Positions 37,367-47,742 of a stretch of DNA of 64,000 nucleotides are shown here, in pieces. The DNA is from Pholiota molesta (lineage: Eukaryota; Basidiomycota; Agaricomycetes; Agaricales; Strophariaceae). Position 1 is the stretch's first letter; every line of letters starts with the position of its first letter. The notes beneath the pieces were generated by a model that worked only from the letters and a program-made list of their open reading frames with translations, did no database searches and was not told the DNA's origin. A program made the position numbers and the translations under genes. The stretch covers positions 62,001-126,000 of the forward strand of contig JACGCK010000052.1 in assembly GCA_014925825.1 (NCBI GenBank), written 5' to 3'.

Positions 37367-38913
37367 CTATAAACAGTACAAACAAAATCTCATCTTCAGG
37401 GTCCTCTTCATCAATTCGACATCCAAATCCTTCAACCTGACTTCAAGCGACTCCGAGCTGGAGAAGAACTCGAGATTGTAGAAATTCTATTTCCGAGGGG
37501 GAAGGACGAGGTCACCGATTAATTTCTAAACAAGCAGAACGGATCGAGCATCCGATTTATAAATTCAACAGTACACAAAAGTAGTAAATGGGTCGTACCT
37601 TGGCATTATCCCCGAGTTTGTCGAGGACTGCCTGGCGGACGGTGGCGTAGATCTGTTGGTTAACTGCGACAAGATATTGTCAGGCAGAAGACAGCACGAT
37701 GGTGGTAGTATTACTCACGGATCATGTTCTGGAACGCTTCAATTGTCGGCGTATTAGATATTAATGTCGATGATTCAATGAGCAGGCAGCGTACCATTCA
37801 AGAACTCGGCAGAGCCGCTTTTGATCTTAGTAAAAAGGACGTTGGTGATGCTCTCGGTGGTAGCTAGATTTATTGCAGTGATGAGCATATCGGAAATCCA
37901 TTTTTGAAGCGATTAGTTCTTACTGTAAGTGAAAGCTCCGATGGCTGTTTAGAGGGGATTATTTAGCATAGCATATTAAATAACAGCGCGTTTTTTTCGG
38001 AACACTTACAGAACATAACCTATCCAAAGATAAATCGAGTGAGCGGCAAATATAGATTTGGCTGTAGAAACCCTTACGTTCTTGTCCTTGTCTTCGGTGC
38101 AAGTTCCCAACTGGAAGTTGGACTGATGGTCATTCGCAGTGGACGTGGTAAAGATGTTAACAACGGGGTCAGAGGAGTTCGCAAGTGCCTGGAGAACTCG
38201 GTCCATTAACGTCAGTTGGGCAGGCTATGTTGCCAAATGTTTGGTCATTAAGATTCCGCAAGAAAACAAGATGTAAATTGAGCTCACATCCAAGAAGGTT
38301 TTCATAAAATCGAGGACGATCCTGTCGACAGAAACAGCGACATTGCTGAGCGAGTGCTTGTCGAATTTGAAGCTAGTAACCTAAAAGATGTTCAGGCTGA
38401 GTACGTGCAAAGCCTGAGTTTCATCCGTATAATATGACAGCGCGTACCAGCCAACCGACATTCTCAAGAATGTATCTGCAGGAAGTTCGAGGTAAGTATG
38501 GCGAAGTTCGAGGATTTTCGATTCATGCGTACTTGTACTCGTCATACCATTGGCTGGTCTGAGTTAGGCGGTTGTACTTGCCAGAGGCAACAAGCTGCGC
38601 CAAGAGGGTGGAGTTCATCACATCTTGCTACAGTTCGAAAAACGGCCGTAATTAGAATCTCAAAACAATCTTATAAAGATGCGCGTTTATATTTACCTTG
38701 TTCTGGGTACTGATACCTGTCTAAAGAAGAAAGAGGATGAGTATTGTTAGCAAGCTGTGGGACACACGCGGAGGCGCACGAAAAACCTACAACGAAAGCG
38801 GTGGCCTGACCCTCGCCGACCATGGCAGAATCGTCTGCGGCCGCGACCGCGGTGAGAAGGCCATAGTCAGCAATGGAAGTGCTCAATGCAAGATCAGCAA
38901 TAACGAAAGGCAT
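37367..38913 (-). CDS. Uncharacterised multi-exon protein, paralogue B of three
   Basis: Starts at 38913 (MPFVIADLALSTS), with DDSAMVGEGQATAFV closing exon 1 at a GTAGGT donor. Exon 2 is TGISTQNK, exon 3 DVMNSTLLAQLVASGKYNRL ending in SQW. Then follow ILENVGWL, VTSFKFDKHSLSNVAVSVDR, VLQALANSSDPVVNIFTT, NFQLGTCTEDKDKN, AIGAFTY, FQNMI and NQQIYATVRQAVLDKLGDNAK. The same introns are at the same positions as in paralogue A. The last exon (NFYNLEFFSSSESLEV...) runs to TAG at 37367-37369 and is less similar than the rest, so the C-terminus is tentative. A and B are about 50% alike in the conserved exons by eye. No signal peptide or membrane helix is visible; the protein is probably cytosolic. Confidence 0.68.
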
Positions 38914-38996
38914 TGTGGTATAGAGATGCTGAGAATTCCTTTGCTTGGACAGGTGTTTAGCGTGGTGTGCTGAGTCTTGGAGGCTCTTTGGCCTCG

Positions 38997-39004
38997 TATT
39001 TATA
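38997..39004 (-). promoter_or_regulatory. TATA box of paralogue B
   Basis: TATAAATA on the minus strand, 84 bp before the ATG at 38913, the same octamer and spacing as paralogue A. Confidence 0.6.
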
Positions 39005-39487
39005 TCGATAAGATGCTCTCTCATAAAGATCTTACTCGGTTTATTCCCTCTGTTGGAATAAGATCACCTCCGCGCTCGGTTATCACCGTTCGATCGACAT
39101 TGTGAATGTTTGATATCTTCGTAAGTTGGAGATGCACGCATCGCTTCCAATGACATGTTCGAGAAAAGGAAAAGTGGTGTTGGTGTCCCGATGGTCGTAA
39201 GAGCTCCCAAAAATTGGTGCACGAACTCCATGCTGCCAATGTGTAAAGGCATTTGGACAGTTGAAATGAACACTGCAGTCGCCTTCGCCGGACATTGTTT
39301 TGGTTCGCAAGACGTACAAGTGTAGTTGTGATCCCTAAATAGATATATATCTATACAGGACTTTTGCATGACAGGTATATGAAAATCAAAGGTCGTCGAT
39401 AGAAAATTCCGACGTCTACCAGAAGCAAAGTGGATGTAAATTTGTCCAGGGTTACTTGTAAGAGAACCAACATCGATAGCGCCGCTG

Positions 39488-39580
39488 AAGTCACCGTGTA
39501 TCAGGTGGATAAATAATTTCGTACACCTGAAGTCACCATGTATCAGGTGCCAGGTGGGTAGATGATGTCGTACACCTAGC
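39488..39580. repeat. Short tandem duplication in the B-C promoter region
   Basis: Two copies, 43 bp apart, of a segment that runs GAAGTCACCRTGTATCAGGT, then GGRTARATRATKTCGTACACCT with a small insertion in copy 2. Confidence 0.6.
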
Positions 39581-39920
39581 GTAGATATAGCCTCTAACCG
39601 CGCATTATGAGCTCCTAGAAGGTGTTGTTCCTCTCTCTCACTCTGAAATCAATCCAATAATTGCATCTTGGGCATTCCCTGTCTTGATTCATATGTAGAT
39701 AGGCGAGTTTCCATATCATTGGTCCCTATTGTATTCCTCCTGCATGGTATTTAGAACGTGGGTGCGTAAGTTACATTCTTACGTGCCAGCATAATTAGCA
39801 GGTAGCTAGATAGGCTTCCCTACTCGGACTACGAAGGTTCTCCACCCCCGATGAGCGGTCACGAAGGGCCGAGAGTAGCATTCATCCTTTCACGCGCCTT
39901 CGAAAAGGTGTGTTCAAAGA

Positions 39921-39927
39921 TATAAAA
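39921..39927 (+). promoter_or_regulatory. TATA box of paralogue C
   Basis: TATAAAA, 64 bp before the ATG at 39985. Confidence 0.6.
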
Positions 39928-39984
39928 GATCTACGGAGTTTGCTTGCTGTGGTAAGAAACTGAATTACACCCTCTATCACCATC

Positions 39985-41520
39985 ATGGAGCAACAAATTG
40001 TAGAAAGCCCCAAACTTGAACGATTTGTTGTCGTGAATACGCAAATCATCTGCTTTGTCCCTGGAAAGAATGTTCGTCCATCTGTTTTCCAATTTCTGGC
40101 CGCTTTTAATTCTTATTATTACTTTAGACCACGTTCACGGACCAGGACAAGGTACGTATCATCGTGTCACCTACGCCTATGTGGATAGCCTTGATTAACC
40201 ATTTTCTTCCGTTTTATAGAAAGACGTGATCAATTCTACTCTACTTGCTCAGTTATCCGCAAGCAAGCACGCAAAGTCGTACGCCCACGTCGAAGACTGG
40301 TATGTTAAACAGTTGACCTCGCTCACCGAGGTCATATTTTCTAATATAATTGCTGTTCAGGCTGAGCTCTTTCCTGTGAGTTTTCGTTTTTACATGCCCT
40401 TACGTTGTACTTGATTCTGCACGCTAGGGAAACTGCAGCCGTCACTGGTTGGATTGTGTGTTCTTGTCTCCTCATCAAAGGCATACCATCGTTTATTCTG
40501 ACCTTTTCACTCACCAGCTTCAGTCAGGCTCGACGTTCCAGTCGGCAGCCAAGGAAGATCTGCAGATATCGATTGATGTGGTGCGTTTTGGCCGACATGC
40601 ATTACCTACATAATTTGATCATATATTGGACTCAGGCGGCAGCGAAATTCATCGCGGAATCTGATGTAAGTGCCTTCGATTGAGATGAAAATGATCAGAT
40701 TCTTACCTACAGTGTTTTGATACTCAGCACGCTGACGACCTCCGAATCTTGCAAGCTCTTCTCTATCTAAGGGGCGCAGAATCTCCTACTGGTTTGAATA
40801 TCCTCGAAGAGCAAGTCATTTCTGATCATGATATGCTTCTAGAAGAATACTAGTCGCTAATTGTCACTCTAGGAATGGAAAGGCAAAAACAGCTGGAACC
40901 TTCCAGCTAGTTTTATGCGAGAAAACCGAAGACAAAGAAGTGAGTGCGTTATTGTTCAGCATTTCATCTTTACTATTTGAATCTGACGATTATTCTAAAG
41001 CTTTTGATTCGTGCGTTTTCGTGAATTCTTTAATTTACATCCAGATCACCTCTTACAAACACGTCAAGGAATTTTTCCCTATGCATTTGGTATGTTCAAC
41101 GTCTTATACACTGTCGAGTAGCAAGTTTCTCAAAGTTATTGACACTGCAGAGACGATTGAGGAAGTCAAGAGCAACATATTGCAGCCAATAATCAAAAGC
41201 GATACATACAAGATGAAATACATGCTTAGTAGGAATTTTTTTCTGTCTCTAACTGTGAGCATTAGTTGATGGGTACCTCGTCTTGACCTCGTCTTTAGAG
41301 CCCACAATTACTGTTTGTAAGTCTTTTAACGCGCGGACTTGAATATACGGCACAATCCAACAAAAAAAATTCCAGTGAACATGGACGTCTACGATGGAGT
41401 CCGCGACTCCGTCTCTGAGAAGCTTGAAGGCTATGTCGACGTGCGTAATTTTTCTTCTTCGATGTTTGGCAGGACCAATCAGAATTTCGTCAGGATCTTG
41501 TTGCATTCCTGCCAATCTGA
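39985..41520 (+). CDS. Uncharacterised multi-exon protein, paralogue C of three
   Basis: Starts at 39985 (MEQQIVESPKLERFVVVNTQ). Exon 2 is TTFTDQDK, exon 3 KDVINSTLLAQLSASKHAKS ending in EDW. Later exons include ETAAVTGWIV, LQSGSTFQSAAKEDLQISID, AAAKFIAESD, HADDLRILQALLYL, NGKAKTAGTFQLVLCEKTED, ITSYKHVKEFFPMHL, DTAETIEEVKSNILQPI, MDVYDGVRDSVSEKLEGYVD and DQSEFRQDLVAFLPI with TGA at 41520. Exon order equals A and B, but divergence is greater and exon 1 lacks their GxGQAT motif. One intron (about 40826-40880) needs a weak GTCATT donor to bypass a stop; if that is not used, the gene is damaged. The carboxy-terminal exon is clearly homologous to VRQAVLDKLG of B. Confidence 0.62.
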
Positions 41521-41729
41521 GCGCTCATCTCGAATCTAACTCGATCTTGCTTTGATCTTGCTTGCACTATCGCGAATATCATGGAAACCCAATATATAGC
41601 TCTGTACCCAAATTTGTGTCCTGGAACGCCCGTTGAAATAATGCACATGTCCGAGAATGAACAGCACCACTTGAGGCCACTTGAGTGCCATGGCCCATAA
41701 TCGATAATCAATCAATTCCCTGTCGTTGT

Positions 41730-42175
41730 GGGTGGGGGCGACACTGACGTGGAAATTCGCGGAGTCTGAATTGTAATGATGCGCCGACGCTTGGCCGACG
41801 CCCGTGTGATGTGCGCGTATTAGACGGGGCCAGTGGTGCGGACGGGGGCGCGTCGCGGCGGATGGTATACCTTGCGCTCGCTTGTCGGGTAGCTTCCGGT
41901 GACAGTGTGTTTGGTAGCTCGTACATCGGAAACATCCTCTGGATTGCAGCGTCCAACACGACTTTTCTCCTCGCTTATCTCTGCAACTGTAAAGACGATC
42001 AAGCAGAGGAACGTTGGGAATGAGGCTTCAGTGGGAAACTTAGCTGAGAATGGGAGTCCCCCACTTCTGCCTATTGTAGGGCTCGCCGCTCAGCGTGTTT
42101 CTTTTTTTATGTGTGAAGGCGCAGTGCTTAATTAATTTGGGCTGGGATCTTACTGATTATTGATTGCTGATTGAT
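41730..42175 (+). pseudogene. Internally deleted relic of GWT1
   Basis: From 41830 to about 42175 the sequence follows the last third of the intact GWT1 gene (46790-47210), including GTGCGGACGGGGGCGCGTCG and ATCCTCTGGATTGC, the coding block for KIKQxNVGxEA and [14 protein letters not shown] residues, and the final intron start. The short block at 41741-41770 (GAAATTCGCGGAGTC) matches the GWT1 promoter at 45123-45150. The copy therefore has promoter-side and 3' exon sequence but nothing between. Frameshifts and base changes make it non-coding. It lies on the same strand as GWT1, about 5 kb before the intact 3' exons. Confidence 0.75.
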
Positions 42176-42300
42176 TTTTTTTTCGCAAAAATGCATATAT
42201 GACTATTTATTGATCAAATACTACATCTCAGTCATCGTCCTTGTTTGCTTAGGCCAAGTACAGGTTTACATGATTTGCATGCGCTACTCTTTCCTCGTTC

Positions 42301-43933
42301 TTAGAGGTCGGTACTCCCATCTACGTCGGGTCCTGGGGTAGCCAATGGCGCCCTGGGAGCATCCGGAATGCCATTAACTTGAGCGGTCTTGAAGCCTCCG
42401 GTTATGGCTTCGGTCTTGGTTGGTTTGATGATAGCAGTCCAAGGCTGCGGTACCGGAACTATAGTCCTCACTGCAACCCAGGCCCTATCGTTGAAGTTCG
42501 TCATCTCGAATCCTTTCGGGGGCACAGCAGTGGTACACTTCCAGCTCGCGTCCGTCTGGGTCTTGAACGTCTCGCCTTGGAATTTGGCGCTGTTCCACGC
42601 CACGGCCGCGGCGAGGAGTCCGGCGACGTTGCCCGAATTAGGGTCATTCGCGGCGTAGACAGCGATCGCGACCTTGTTGGTCGGCGGGAAGGAGACGCTC
42701 CAGCGTTTCGGGAAGCGGAAGTCGAGGCCGTACCCGAGACAGTTGCCATTGATGTAGACGGTCTCGAAGTTGTCGCAGGTGATGTCGATGATCAGCGAGT
42801 CGACGAATTTGCCGGGGGGGATGTTCATGGTCTTGCGGAAGCCGCGGGGCGCCTGGGGCGGGCTCGTGTATGGCTGCTCGGGCGTCCAGATCCATGTACC
42901 GGTGGCAATGTCGGGAGTGGTGAGGGCGGCCTTTGGAATTTCCGGAGGAGGGTTGGGATCGGGGTTGGGGTTGATGCCATTGTTATCGTTGTTGTTGGAA
43001 TTCGGGTTGAACGAGTTCGCGTTGGTGCCGCTCACGCTGCCACCAATGATGTTGCCACTATTACTGGGGTTGAAGTTCAACACGGTGCCACCGGGGGTGG
43101 TAGGACCTCCAGGTGTGCCAGCAGGGACATTAGGAGTGGCAGGATCAGCATTGTTGTTATCGTTATTGGAGTTGGGATTGAATGAGTTGGAATTGGTGCC
43201 GCTCACACCTCCATTAATGACATTGCCGCTGTTAGTGCCAAAAGACGGTGTTCCCGCAGCGCGGTCAGCAGGGCCAGCAGGGTCTCCAGGTGCGCCACCG
43301 GCTGGGGTAGGCCCCAAAAGAATACCAGATGTATTGTCAGAGGAGTTCGAAGCACCAGGACTGTCAGGCATACCTTCAGGCGCACCATCAATACTCTGAT
43401 TGCCTTGAATACTCTGATTGCCTTGATTGAACATTCCAGGCGCGTTAATATTGTCTTTATTGAGGATATCGTTGTCAAGCCCATCTCCGTCTTGGAGGCG
43501 CTGGAAGGCAGTGAATGGTCTAGCCTTGGTGTCGGACTGGAGGCCTTTGAACAGCTGGTTCATATTGTCCGTGATATGCGCTGCGACCGCGTTGGTGGAA
43601 TCCGCGATCGCCTGCTGGAGTGCCTGCTCGAATTTGTTGGTCAGGTCCTTGACGAGCTTGTCTGTGATGTCCTTGACAGTAGCTTGGGCGACTTGCTGCA
43701 CGACATGGCGTACGGCAGGGTTGCCCGTGAATGCGTTGAGATTTGCTTTAGCTGTGACGTTGAACTCGACCCAGGGGACGTGGCCGAAGACGTATGCGAG
43801 CTGCCTGAGAGTAATGCGCATTAGCTTTTGTTGGGGCGGACGAAGTGAGAAGAGCGTACTGTGGAGATAAGCTATTACCGGAGAGATCGAGGCTTGGGAC
43901 AGCGCCGTTAGCTTCTGTATCGGAGGGCGCCAT
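42301..43933 (-). CDS. Modular protein: helical N-terminus, Asn/Gly-rich repeats, C-terminal lectin-like domain
   Basis: Two exons. Exon 1 starts at 43933 (MAPSDTEANGAVPSLDL) and a 55-nt intron joins SGNSLSPQ to QLAYVFGHVPWVEFN. The exon 2 frame is open for about 500 residues. Residues ~30-120 are helical and amphipathic (KDITDKLVKDLTNKFEQALQ). Then comes a Pro/Gly/Ser/Asn linker with two related modules: GTNSGNVINGGVSGTNSNSF and SNSGNIIGGSVSGTNANSF, each followed by NPNSNN. The C-terminal ~190 residues (GTWIWTPE, FETVYINGNCLGYG, ISV-like strands, AVAWNSAKF, WKCTTAVPPKG) have the look of a galactose-binding-like beta-sandwich. No signal peptide or TM helix is visible. I cannot assign a function; carbohydrate or surface binding is inference only. 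Confidence 0.65.
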
Positions 43934-45346
43934 GGTAGATACTGGATATTGGAGTAGAAAGCGGTGAAATACTTGGTGTGTAATGTTGAGAGGGTTGGTT
44001 CTCAATCCTGCTTTTATAGCCCATGAGAAAGGATTTATTGGGAAGCTAAGTCTATGTTTTGATCGCGAGTACTTTTCTCCGAAGAATTATTCATGTCATC
44101 CCAGCACTGCTCCATCTGTCTCATATCAGTCATTTTGTCTTTCGATTAACATCAAGAAGGTTCAAATGCCACCGCATCCGTTATCTTTCTCAGTGGAGTG
44201 GCAGTGATATGTGATATTTTATATCAACAAGCGCCCATGTACAGATATCTTTATGTCACTCTATGTTTTATCGCGCAGAACTTTCTCCGAACAATTACTC
44301 ATGTCGTTCAAAGCGATGCTCCGTAGGATGGCTTACTGCCATCAGTCATAGGATTCCTCAAGGTGTAGACCGATGGCACGGCCTGAGAGATATATATCAC
44401 TGATGCCACGTCCCCGCGCTTTTGAGAAGCTCGTTAGAATAGATATGGCAATGAGACTAAGTCAAGACTAAGTACTGCAAGCAAATTAAGCTAAACAAGG
44501 CTTTCGCAGATGCCTAAACCGACGCGTCAAGTTCTGGCAACGAATGAGTTGATCTTACTGGAATGCATTATATAATTGTAATTGAAATAGGTTGATTCAA
44601 CTTCGAACACCTTTTGCTTAGGTGTAAGTAATTGCAAATCTTGACTTGTGGATATAACGTCTATCATGTACTTATACGTTCACATGTACTTGCATTCAAC
44701 CTGTCAATGTTATGACAATATAGAAACTCTGATATTTTAGAACATCCTCCGATGTCAAAATAGACGCCAGAATGACTGTGCGACTTCCATCCCCATGCTT
44801 TTGAGTACTTATAGCCCGGAAAATATGTATATATTAGCACACATTGGGGTCTGTTGTGAGTAAAGCGCTCGGCAATTGGTGTGCGTGCGAGCTCCATACA
44901 CGATTGAAGATAGCTCTGACCAGTCAAAGCCCTTCCGAGTCCTTCGACTCTCTAACGAGCATTGCGTTGACGTCGTGGCATGTCCTTGACCCACAAAAGA
45001 AGTAATCTCACAATTGACTTACTATCGCATTCATGATATTCACAGTGTAATGGTCATTAGATTATAAGTTGAGAAAGTTGCGGTTCAGTCGAAGACTCGA
45101 AGTTGAGTGCCACATTTTGGCCACATTGCGCGGAAATTCGCGCCGGAGTCGGAATTGTACGGGAAAAGCCGGTCGCGGCGTCCAGCTGAGCGGCAAGTGA
45201 CGTTCCCTGGATGTTCCCTCTGCATCCTTGCCGCCGTCGAGCCCGCCGCTCTCGACTATGCAACTCGTAAACAACATCTACTTCAACTTCGTCTAACTCG
45301 TCCTAGAGATAAAAACATACCAAAAGCCCACGCAATCGAACGAAGC
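43934..45346. other. Intergenic, no gene supported
   Basis: Holds the divergent promoters of the modular gene and GWT1. A short repeated segment occurs twice: CTATGTTTTGATCGCGAGTAC (44052, shown in part) and CTATGTTTTATCGCGCAGAAC (44262), each followed by TTTTCTCCGAA-like and TCATGTC sequence, a degenerate direct repeat ~210 bp apart. Confidence 0.45.
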
Positions 45347-47352
45347 ATGACAGACGGATACAAGGAGGCCAAGGAGTCTTTCGTGTCGGGGATGACAGGC
45401 TCGTCTATCACCCACATTAACTTAATTTGTCTAGTTGCACTGGTGTGTACTTTTGCAAGGGCATATTACTCGCTGGGATAAAACCCCGCGGACTGTCTAT
45501 ACTGACATGCTCAAGCCCAGATTTCCGTATCGCTCTACGCTGCCATTCGCACACGCGTAGCGCCAACGCGTTCTATCGGCTTCTTCACATCATGGGCTTT
45601 GCTGGTGCTTCCAATGCTGCTGGCCATGACAATCGCAGCCGAGAAACCCATGTATCTCGTCGTTGGCCATTGTCTTCCTCTAGTCGCTGTTTCAAGGTTA
45701 CCACGCTCCGAGGCGGGCACACCACTGCCTTCTAATGTACCCGCGTCGCCCTCAACGCCCAGGCACGCGGCTATTTCTACGTCGCGAAAGAACAAAATCC
45801 CGCCGTTGCCAGCATTGACGACCTATCGTTCGCACATGATGCTGATGACGGTGCTTGCTATCCTCGCCGTCGATTTTCCTGTGTTCCCGCGGATCCTCGC
45901 CAAGTGCGAGACGTATGGTGTGTCCTTGGTGCGTTGTCCTCCTTCTAATGCTATGAATTAATCTCATTGGGTGGCAGATGGACTTGGGAGTAGGCTCATT
46001 TGTGTTTTCGCAAGGAATTGTCTCCGCCATACCCCTCATACGTGACCCCGCGTATATCACAGCGCCGATGTTCCCAAAATTGTTCAGCGTGACGAAGCAT
46101 AGTCTCCCTGTCATTGTTTTAGGCGTTGTTCGCGTATTGCTTGTCAAGGGCACAGAGTACCCGGAACACGTCACCGAATATGGAGTTCACTGGAATTTTT
46201 TCATCACTCTTGCGTTGCTACCCATCCTTCAAGTTTGCCTGCATCCCCTCATCCGCCTTCTCCCGGTATCTGCGGTTGGCTTTCTTGTTGGACTTGGTAA
46301 GCTTTTTCCATGTATCTCGAGCCATTCAGATGTTCATTATTGGCAGTCCAACAGATCGCTCTCTCTCGTTTCCACCTACGGGACTATGTTTTCACGGCTC
46401 CGCGGAGCTCGCTGATTAGCGCGAACAAAGAAGGACTCGTATCCCTCACAGGTGCATTTCCTATGTTCTTCCTCTTTGCTGCAGCTTACTCACTGTACCC
46501 AGGCTACCTCGCTATCCAGATCCTTGGGCTCTCCGTTGGGACGATGGTCCTCCCACCCACGCCCTCATTTTTCCGCCGACGCCAAACTGCCTTCGCTGCC
46601 CGGGCCACTCCTCCCGGGAGCAGGAAGCGACGGACGAGCGATGCGGACGCTGATAGAGATGCAGGCACAGACGCTGCGTTCGCGCTCGACGCACCGCGGC
46701 AGAACGACAAGATCGCGACCGAGCTCTGCGCCTATGCGATTCTGTGGTGGGGCCTCTTGGGCCTGGCGCGTGTGGTGCGGTTGGACGGGGCCTGGGGTGC
46801 GGACGGGGGCGCGTCGCGGCGGATGGTAGGTCTTGCGCGCGCTTGACATCGGGTATCTTGAGCTGACGGCGTGGGTGGTGCAGGTGAATCTCTCGTATAT
46901 CCTCTGGATTGCCGCGTTCAACACGACCTTCCTCCTCGCGTACCTCGTCGTGCTGGATATGGGGTTCTTTGGGTCTTGGAGTGCAAGTGCGAAGAAGATC
47001 AAGCAGAAGAACGTTGGACACGAGGCGCTGCACGGCCGTGGAGATGATCGGAGGGCACCGTCGTCGATGGGAAATGTGGCCGAAAATGGGAATCCCCCGC
47101 GTCTGCTTGCCGTGCTGAACAAGAACGGGCTCGGCGTGTTTCTTTTTGTATGTGTCAAGGCGCAGTGCTTAGTTCAAGCTGGGATTTTACTGATTATTGA
47201 TTGTTTCATAGGCGAATGTGCTGACGGGTGTAGTCAATTTAAGTATGAAGACGATGTACGCGGGGGACCTTTGGGCATTGGTTGTTCTCTGCGTGTATTC
47301 GCTAGTTGTGTGTGGGGGGCCGTGGTTGGTGGATCGCGCATCCGGACGGTGA
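45347..47352 (+). CDS. GWT1: GPI-anchored wall transfer protein 1 (GWT1/PIG-W), inositol acyltransferase
   Basis: GWT1 is a multi-pass ER membrane enzyme that acylates the inositol of GlcN-PI early in GPI-anchor synthesis. Start at 45347: [20 protein letters not shown], the conserved first segment (YK.AKE.FV.G..GSS). After a short intron, ISVSLYAA and a membrane region follow, then AEKPMYLVV. The family signature [20 protein letters not shown], here split by an intron after CETYGVSL, precedes [12 protein letters not shown]. Next come [24 protein letters not shown] residues, [16 protein letters not shown], and in later exons [40 protein letters not shown] and the last exon [20 protein letters not shown] ending at 47352. 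The reading is consistent throughout. A charged insert (about 46560-46720) is longer than usual. Confidence 0.92.
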
Positions 47353-47742
47353 AGTCTTGCTTTAGTCGTATACCCTTTATTGATAACAAGTTGTGTTATT
47401 GCGGTGGCAACCTGCGGCAACCCGGTAGACCATTTGAATGCCTTGCAAATCTACGTTGTAAACCTCCCGCTGGAAATCCTGCTCGACCCATCTTAGCGCC
47501 CGATGACGTCGTAATAGAACGATAGCCGCCCGTTAGTAATTTTCATCACTACTTATGTAGATGCCGATGAATGCTGTCATCCGAAGATTTTGTCCCACCT
47601 TCGCTTTCAAACTTAAATTCACGAGCACACGATGACACATTCTCCAAATATTTTGATTGATATAGATTGTCACCGCACCGGCTGGGTACTCAACCCTTGC
47701 CGAAAAATCCATCTGTCGAGGGGCAGGATACACATGGGTAAA
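47353..47742. other. Convergent 3' ends of GWT1 and the LAA1-type gene
   Basis: A 390-bp space between two stop codons facing each other. Nothing further is seen. Confidence 0.5.

Larger units (their letters stand above)
38914..39920. other. Divergent intergenic region between paralogues B and C
   Basis: Holds the promoters of both genes. A short direct repeat (GAAGTCACCGTGTATCAGGT at 39488 and GAAGTCACCATGTATCAGGT at 39531) with TCGTACACCT after each copy lies in the middle. Confidence 0.5.

Noticed and set aside
42379..43185. 268-codon plus-strand frame opposite the modular gene
   Set aside because: It is the antisense of a 500-codon frame with clear domain features; its translation is compositionally odd and has no motif.
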